From Parasulfuritortus cantonensis (GTDB taxonomy: Bacteria > Pseudomonadota > Gammaproteobacteria > Burkholderiales > Thiobacillaceae), in assembly GCF_004337445.1 (NCBI RefSeq), contig NZ_SJZB01000018.1:62001-126000 (forward strand): a DNA stretch of 64,000 nucleotides, in the 5' to 3' direction. The notes below the pieces were generated by a model that did not search any database, was not told where the DNA came from, and saw nothing but the letters and a program-made list of their open reading frames with translations. Of this stretch, positions 59,285 through 64,000 are shown in pieces. Each line of letters starts with the position of its first letter. The stretch's first letter is position 1. The translations under genes and the position numbers were made by a program.

Positions 59285-61933
59285 ATGGATCGGCTGCGTC
59301 AGTTGTCTCCCGGCCGTCCAGCGGCCATGTTCCTCAAGGCCCTGTTGTTGGCCGCGTTCGCCCTGCCGGCCTTGGCGGCCGACGTGGTCAACATCGGCGT
59401 CCTGGCCATGCGCGGTCCCGACAAGGCCTTGTCGATGTGGTCGGCGACGGCGGCCTATCTCGGCCAGGCCCTGCCCGACCAACGCTTCCGCATTGTCCCG
59501 CTCGGCTTCGACGACGTGCGCCTGGCCGTGCGCCAGGGCCGGGTCGACTTCGTGCTCAGCAACTCGTCCTACTACGTCGAGCTGGAGTCGCACTACGGCG
59601 TCAGCGCCGTCGCCACCCTGAAGAACCGCTTCGACGGCGGGCCGGGGTTCAGCCAGTTCGGCGGCGTCATCTTCACGCGTGCCGATCGCGGCGACATCCG
59701 GGCCGTGGGCGACCTGCGGAGTCGCGTCGTTGCCGCGGTGGATGCCAGTTCCTTCGGTGGCTGGCTGGCCGGCTGGCGCGAGATGAAGCGCCTGGGCGTG
59801 GACCCCGAGCGCGACCTGCGCCGGCTTTACTTCGCCCATACCCACGATGCCGTCGTCTACGCCGTGCGCGACGGCCACGCCGACGCCGGCATCGTGCGCA
59901 CCGACACCCTGGAACGCATGGCGGCCGAGGGCCGCATCAAGCTGAGCGATTATTTCGTGCTCAACCGCCAGCCGGCCGCCGAGTTCCCGCTCCTGCTCAG
60001 TACCGCGCTCTACCCGGAATGGCCGCTGGCCAAGCTGCGCCAGGTGCCTGACGACCTCGCCGTGCGGGTGGCCATCGCCCTCATGCAGATGCCGGCCGAC
60101 GCCCCGGCCGCGCGGGCCGCCCAGATCACCGGCTGGACCCTGCCGCTCAACTACCAGCCGGTACACGACGCCCTCAAGGAACTGCGCATCGGCCCCTATG
60201 AACACCTGCGCCGGTTGACGGCAGCCGAAGTCCTGGCCCAGTACGGCCAATGGCTGGCACTGGCGGCCATGCTGAGCCTGGCCATCCTGGCGACGGTGGT
60301 CTACGTCGGCCGCATCAACCGGCGCCTGCGCCAGAACCAGCAGCAGTTGGAGGAACTCAACGCCGGCCTGGAAACCCGGGTCGGCGAACGGACCGCCGAG
60401 GTGGCCAGCCTGCTCGAACGCGAGCACTTCCTGCGCGGGGTGGTCGAGATGGTGGCGGACGTCAACCAGATACTGATCACGGCCGGCTCCATGGAGGAGA
60501 TGCTCAAGGCCTGCTGCGATCGCCTGGTCGCCCACGGCGACTACCGCTTCGCCTGGGTCGGCCTGGCGGTGGACGGTCGCCAGGAGGTGGCGGCGCGTTC
60601 CTACGGGGCGGCGGAGTTCATCCGTTCCGTCGCCCTGGCCGGCGACCACGGCCCGGCCGTCGACGCCGTGGCCGGCAACCGTACCGTGGTCGAGGCCGAC
60701 CTGGCCGAACGCGCGCCGGACCTGGCCAAGGCCGGCGGCCGTGGCCTCATCGCCCTGCCCTTGCGCGAGGATGCCTTCTCGGCGCCGCTCGGCGTGCTCG
60801 GCGTGCTGACCGCGCGGCAACGGGGCTTCGACGCCGAGGAGGTGGCCATGCTCGAACAGCTGGCCGGCGACATCGGCTTCGCGATCCATGCCTTCGGCCA
60901 GCGCAAGGAGACCCGCAGGCTGCAGCAGGAACGCATCCACAATTACGAGGAGACCATCCTGTCCCTGGTCGACATGATCGAGAAACGGGATACCTACACG
61001 GCCGGCCACACCCGCCGGGTCGCCTACTATTGCGAGATGATCGCCACGCGCATGGGGCGCAGCCCGGAGGAGATCGAGAAGCTCAAGCGCGCCGCCATCC
61101 TGCACGACATCGGCAAGATCGCCATCCCCGATGCGGTGCTGCTCAAGCCGGGCAAGCTGACGGCCCTGGAATACGACCTCATCAAGCAGCACGCCGAAGA
61201 AGGCTACCGCACCCTGACCGGCATCGAGATGTACCGGGAACTGGCCGAGATCATGCGCTACCACCACGAGCGCCTCGACGGTTCCGGTTATCCGCACGGC
61301 CTCACCGACGGCCAGATACCGCTGCTGGCGCGCATCATGGCGGTCGCGGACGCCTTCGACGCCATGACTACCAACCGCATCTACAAGCCGCGCAAGGAGG
61401 TTCCGGTGGCGCTCGACGAACTGCGCCAGATGGCCGGCGAGCAGTTCGACGCCGAGGTGGTCGAGGCGGCCTGCGCGGTGCTCGGCGAGGTGCAGCCGCC
61501 GTCGGTCTCCGACCAGTTGCCCAAGACCGCCCTGGAGCGCCAGCGCTTCGCCTATTTCTTCGATGACCAGCTGACCGGCGTGCACAACGCCAGCTATCTC
61601 CAGCTCATGCTGCGCAACGGCCTGCCGACCCGTTACGGCCACGCCTATGCGGTCCTCCTGCGCGATTTCGCCGACCTCAACGACAGTGCCGGCTGGGCGG
61701 CCGGCAACAGTGCCCTGGCGGGCTTCGCGGCGACCCTCACGGAGGCCTATCCGGAGGCCGTCGTGTTCCGCGTCATGGGCGACGACTTCGTGCTCCTGGC
61801 CGGCCGGCCGCTGGACCTCGACGGTACCCGCCTGAAGGCAGCCTCGCCGCTCGCGGGGACGCCGGTCGAGGTCGAGGTGCGGCAACTGGACCCGCACGGG
61901 AGCGACCGGGAGTACCTGCAGGAACTGCTCTGA
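59285..61933 (+). CDS. HD-GYP phosphodiesterase with periplasmic PhnD-like sensor, GAF and degenerate GGDEF
   Basis: A predicted 882-residue membrane signalling protein. It has a signal peptide (FLKALLLAAFALPALAADV), a periplasmic phosphonate/phosphate-type binding domain (about 30-300), a transmembrane helix (about 320-342), a short coiled coil and a GAF domain (about 400-545). A full HD-GYP domain follows, with HDIGKIAIPD near 607 and HHERLDGSGYPHGL near 660. The C-terminal domain opens with DDQLTGVHNASYL and has MGDDF (about 831) where GGDEF would be, so it is likely inactive as a cyclase. It should hydrolyse cyclic-di-GMP. The ATG at 59285 fits the signal peptide; an ATG at 59222 is possible. 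Confidence 0.88.
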   Translation: MDRLRQLSPGRPAAMFLKALLLAAFALPALAADVVNIGVLAMRGPDKALSMWSATAAYLGQALPDQRFRIVPLGFDDVRLAVRQGRVDFVLSNSSYYVELESHYGVSAVATLKNRFDGGPGFSQFGGVIFTRADRGDIRAVGDLRSRVVAAVDASSFGGWLAGWREMKRLGVDPERDLRRLYFAHTHDAVVYAVRDGHADAGIVRTDTLERMAAEGRIKLSDYFVLNRQPAAEFPLLLSTALYPEWPLAKLRQVPDDLAVRVAIALMQMPADAPAARAAQITGWTLPLNYQPVHDALKELRIGPYEHLRRLTAAEVLAQYGQWLALAAMLSLAILATVVYVGRINRRLRQNQQQLEELNAGLETRVGERTAEVASLLEREHFLRGVVEMVADVNQILITAGSMEEMLKACCDRLVAHGDYRFAWVGLAVDGRQEVAARSYGAAEFIRSVALAGDHGPAVDAVAGNRTVVEADLAERAPDLAKAGGRGLIALPLREDAFSAPLGVLGVLTARQRGFDAEEVAMLEQLAGDIGFAIHAFGQRKETRRLQQERIHNYEETILSLVDMIEKRDTYTAGHTRRVAYYCEMIATRMGRSPEEIEKLKRAAILHDIGKIAIPDAVLLKPGKLTALEYDLIKQHAEEGYRTLTGIEMYRELAEIMRYHHERLDGSGYPHGLTDGQIPLLARIMAVADAFDAMTTNRIYKPRKEVPVALDELRQMAGEQFDAEVVEAACAVLGEVQPPSVSDQLPKTALERQRFAYFFDDQLTGVHNASYLQLMLRNGLPTRYGHAYAVLLRDFADLNDSAGWAAGNSALAGFAATLTEAYPEAVVFRVMGDDFVLLAGRPLDLDGTRLKAASPLAGTPVEVEVRQLDPHGSDREYLQELL

Positions 61934-62014
61934 TCCGGCGCGCCGGCCGGATGATGGACAAATACCCCCACTTGGCTGAATATCCGTCCGCTTAGGCCAT
62001 TGACGGGATTCGCC

Positions 62015-62959
62015 ATGACGCTTACCGAACTGAAATACGTCCTAGCCGTCGCCCGCGAACGCCATTTCGGCCGTGCCGCCGATTCCTGTTTCGTGGCCCA
62101 GCCGACCCTCTCGGTGGCGATCAAGAAGCTCGAGGAGGAACTGGGCGTCATGCTGTTCGAGCGCGGCGGCGGCGGCGACATCAGCGTCACCCCGGCGGGG
62201 GAACGGGTAGTCGAGCAGGCGGCGCGCATATTCGAGCTGGTCGACGGCATCAAGGACCTCGCCGCGGCCGCCAAGGACGACCTGGTCGGCCCCCTCAAGC
62301 TGGGCGTCATCTACACCATCGCGCCCTACCTGCTGCCCTGGCTGATCCCGGAGATGAACCGCAGCGCGCCGCGCATGCCGCTGCTCCTGGAAGAGAACTA
62401 CACCAAGGTGCTGACCGAGCGGCTGCGCAAGGGCGAGATCGACGCCATGCTGATCGCCACCCCGGTGGAGGATCCCGGCCTGCTGTCGCTGCCGCTCTAC
62501 GACGAGCCGTTCCAGGTCGCCCTGCCGGCCGAGCACCCGCTGCGCAAGAAGAAGGCCGTGACCAGCGCCGACCTGGAGGCCGAGAACATGCTCCTGCTGG
62601 GCACCGGCCATTGCTTCCGCGACCAGGTCCTGCAGGCCTGTCCGTGCCTGAACCGGGCCGCCAGCGGCGGCTTGGCCAAGACCCTGGAGAGCTCGTCCCT
62701 GGAGACCATCCGGCACATGGTGGCGAGCGGGGTCGGGGTCACCGTGCTGCCCTGTACGGCGACGCGCATGAACTACGTCGACGACGACCTGCTCACGCTG
62801 CGGCCGTTCAAGGACACGCCGCCCTCGCGCCTGGTCTCCATCGCCTGGCGCAAGAGCTACCCGCGCCCGCGCGCCATCGAGGCGATCCGCCAGGCGGTCC
62901 TGGCGACCGATCTCAGCTGCGTGCGCAAGATCGTGCCGGGCGGGCGGGATAACCAATAG
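62015..62959 (+). CDS. oxyR: Hydrogen peroxide-responsive regulator OxyR
   Basis: A 314-residue LysR-type regulator. The HTH is near the start (MTLTELKYVLAVARERHFGR ... QPTLSVAIKKLEEELG). The redox cysteines are Cys200 and Cys209 in GHCFRDQVLQACP, the same spacing as Cys199/Cys208 of E. coli. It likely controls katG through the operator at 57672-57708. A TTG at 62000 would add five residues; the ATG at 62015 is preferred. Confidence 0.95.
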   Translation: MTLTELKYVLAVARERHFGRAADSCFVAQPTLSVAIKKLEEELGVMLFERGGGGDISVTPAGERVVEQAARIFELVDGIKDLAAAAKDDLVGPLKLGVIYTIAPYLLPWLIPEMNRSAPRMPLLLEENYTKVLTERLRKGEIDAMLIATPVEDPGLLSLPLYDEPFQVALPAEHPLRKKKAVTSADLEAENMLLLGTGHCFRDQVLQACPCLNRAASGGLAKTLESSSLETIRHMVASGVGVTVLPCTATRMNYVDDDLLTLRPFKDTPPSRLVSIAWRKSYPRPRAIEAIRQAVLATDLSCVRKIVPGGRDNQ

Positions 62960-62985
62960 CTATCGATATATTTTAATTAATCAAT

Positions 62986-63014
62986 TTGAGTGATGATTTG
63001 CCGGCCCGTAGGAT
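62986..63014 (+). promoter_or_regulatory. Candidate sigma-70 promoter of the 46-aa/rubredoxin genes
   Basis: TTGAGT (62986-62991) and TAGGAT (63009-63014) are separated by 17 bases, downstream of an AT-rich stretch (62956-62985). Confidence 0.45.
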
Positions 63015-63062
63015 GACTCCCATGCCGTGACCGTACGGCGCCACCCTCCCGAGGAGACCGAA

Positions 63063-63203
63063 ATGCCGCAGACGCCATCCCCCGATTCGATCACCACCGC
63101 CTGGGCCGCGGGCTACATGGGCTTCGCCCCGACGACCGCCTGCCCGGCGGCCGTGGATGCCGCAGCGCGTGCTTGGGCGCAACTCAAACAGGTCGCCGCC
63201 TGA
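63063..63203 (+). CDS. 46-residue small protein upstream of rubredoxin
   Basis: GAGGAG seven bases before the ATG supports translation of 46 residues. The spacing AWAAGYMGF ... CP ... AARAWAQL recalls the small RMF/CrpP-like proteins (AxxxGxxAG ... CP ... AWxxGW), but the basic residues of RMF are missing, so this is only a hint. It lies 29 bases before the rubredoxin gene and probably shares its mRNA. Confidence 0.55.
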   Translation: MPQTPSPDSITTAWAAGYMGFAPTTACPAAVDAAARAWAQLKQVAA

Positions 63204-63232
63204 GCCGGCGGCCGACGACACCGGAGAACGAC

Positions 63233-63397
63233 ATGAAAGTCTGGCAGTGCATCGTATGCGGGTATCTGTACGACGAGGCCCAGGGCGATCCGGAGCATGG
63301 CATCGCGCCCGGCACCCCTTGGGCGGACGTCCCCGAGGACTACGAGTGCCCGGAATGCGGCGCGCGCAAGTCCGAGTTTATGATGGTCGAGATCTGA
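63233..63397 (+). CDS. Rubredoxin
   Basis: A 54-residue iron protein with two CxxCG loops ([20 protein letters not shown] and [11 protein letters not shown]) and the typical [15 protein letters not shown] core. It carries one electron; in aerobes it often serves alkane oxidation or peroxide/oxygen detoxification. Placement beside oxyR and katG suggests the latter. Confidence 0.95.
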   Translation: MKVWQCIVCGYLYDEAQGDPEHGIAPGTPWADVPEDYECPECGARKSEFMMVEI

Positions 63398-63458
63398 CCT
63401 GGCCAGACGCCCCGGCCGGCGTGCGAGAATCGCGGCCATCGCATCCGGATGCCACGCC

Positions 63459-63728
63459 ATGTCCGCCGAACTGAACAACCTGATCGGTTATCCCGCCGCC
63501 TTCCTGACCACCGTGGCCTTCGTGCCCCAGGCCTGGAAGTCGTGGCGCACGCGCGACCTGTCCGGTATCTCGCTGCCCATGTACGCCCTGTTCACGCTGG
63601 GCGTGGCGCTCTGGCTGGCCTACGGCGTCCTGCTCGGCAGCGTCCCCATCATGCTCGGCAACGGCATCACCCTGGCCCTGGCTTCCGTGGTGCTGGTGCT
63701 GAAGATACGCCACGTCGCTGCACCATGA
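63459..63728 (+). CDS. SemiSWEET-type transporter
   Basis: An 89-residue three-helix membrane protein with the PQ-loop pattern (TVAFVPQAWKSWRTRDLSGI) and GNGITLALASVVLVLKI in helix 3. SemiSWEETs dimerise to move small sugars. The substrate here is unknown. Its 3' end overlaps an NtrC-like site belonging to the next gene. Confidence 0.88.
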   Translation: MSAELNNLIGYPAAFLTTVAFVPQAWKSWRTRDLSGISLPMYALFTLGVALWLAYGVLLGSVPIMLGNGITLALASVVLVLKIRHVAAP

Positions 63729-63734
63729 TGGTGC
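63719..63734. promoter_or_regulatory. NtrC-like binding site upstream of prkA
   Basis: TGCACCATGATGGTGC matches the NtrC pattern TGCACCA-N3-TGGTGCA, lacking only the final A (G at 63735). It is centred about 106 bases upstream of the sigma-54 -12 element. A weaker relative, GGCACCATTTTGGCC, occurs at 63772-63786. Confidence 0.7.
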
Positions 63735-63819
63735 GCTCGGCACCAAGGCATACTCCCATCGGATAGTTTCCGGCACCATTTTGGCCGGAAGGTGTCGAAT
63801 CCAGACGGTTCCTGCGCCA

Positions 63820-63835
63820 TGGCATGGGCATTGCT
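63820..63835 (+). promoter_or_regulatory. Sigma-54 promoter of prkA
   Basis: TGGCATGGGCATTGCT matches TGGCACG-N4-TTGCW with one mismatch. The predicted start is near 63847, 35 bases before the prkA ATG. E. coli yeaG (prkA) is likewise sigma-54/NtrC-controlled. Confidence 0.8.
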
Positions 63836-63881
63836 GGACATGGCATGAGCCACTTAATCGGGTCGCAACCGGGAGAGCATC

Positions 63882-64000
63882 ATGAGTCTGTTCAACCAGT
63901 ACATCGAACGCTATCGCCGGGTGGAAGAGGAATATTCCCTGGAGGAATACCTCGACATCTGCAAGAAGGACCGCATCGCCTACGCCAGCGCCGCCGAGCG
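63882..64000 (+). CDS. prkA: PrkA serine protein kinase (5' end only)
   Basis: The 39 codons before the window edge read MSLFNQYIERYRRVEEEYSL then EEYLDICKKDRIAYASAAER, the conserved N-terminus of PrkA/YeaG, an AAA+/kinase protein of about 640 residues usually followed by yeaH and spoVR-like genes. It acts in nitrogen-starvation and stationary-phase physiology. GGGAGA precedes the ATG. Confidence 0.9.
   Translation, partial: MSLFNQYIERYRRVEEEYSLEEYLDICKKDRIAYASAAE

Noticed and set aside
62949-62985. OxyR autoregulatory site after oxyR
   Set aside because: Best register matches 11 of 16 and overlaps the oxyR stop codon; too weak to annotate.

Overview
The window is about 64 kb of GC-rich chromosome with tightly packed genes and frequent ATGA, GTGA and TTGA stop/start overlaps. 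Gene content (polA next to a DUF2782 gene, pilBCD-coaE-zapD, a BPSS1780-like membrane protein, two GAFTGA-type sigma-54 activators, OxyR, PrkA) points to a betaproteobacterium. I cannot name the genus. No rRNA, tRNA, IS element or CRISPR array was seen.

Layout. 1-9.9 kb holds housekeeping genes: hslU (3' end cut off by the window), a small cytochrome/membrane-protein group, LOG and polA with overlapping divergent starts, a sulfotransferase-like gene, and rpsP-rimM-trmD-rplS. 10-30.4 kb is an accessory-looking secretion block. It contains a TolC-type outer membrane protein, four small Cys-free proteins of a family I do not recognise (P1, P2, P3 at 11.6-13.4 kb and P4 at 29.8-30.4 kb), HlyD- and HlyB-type components of a type I secretion system, a sigma-54 activator without a receiver domain, a GlrK-GlrQ-GlrR-like (QseE-QseG-QseF) signalling operon, and a 2385-residue LapA-like RTX adhesin. 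30.7-51.2 kb is mostly housekeeping: ffh, ypjD-like, corB-like, pilBCD, coaE, zapD, an M23 peptidase, cca, slt, an OmpR/EnvZ-type pair, DUF455 and VanZ-like genes. 51.3-64 kb covers sulfur amino acid, metal and stress functions: a methionine gamma-lyase-like enzyme, ZIP, cfa, katG, a frameshifted nhaA, an HD-GYP protein, oxyR, rubredoxin, SemiSWEET and the start of prkA.

The most interesting feature is a probable sigma-54 cascade in the secretion block. Near-consensus -24/-12 promoters precede the activator/ABC/HlyD operon, P3 and P4. The first has two TGTC-N10-GACA-type sites upstream, the pattern known for GlrR. P3 and P4 instead share GTTACG/CGTAAC palindromes 110-175 bp upstream. The simplest model is that GlrR switches on the second activator together with the exporter, and that activator switches on the small, probably secreted proteins. 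This is inference from sequence patterns.

A second regulatory theme is oxidative stress. An OxyR-like operator lies between a 61-residue gene plus katG and nhaA, with oxyR about 4 kb away. A third is nitrogen control: a TGCACCA-N3-TGGTGC site and a sigma-54 promoter precede prkA.
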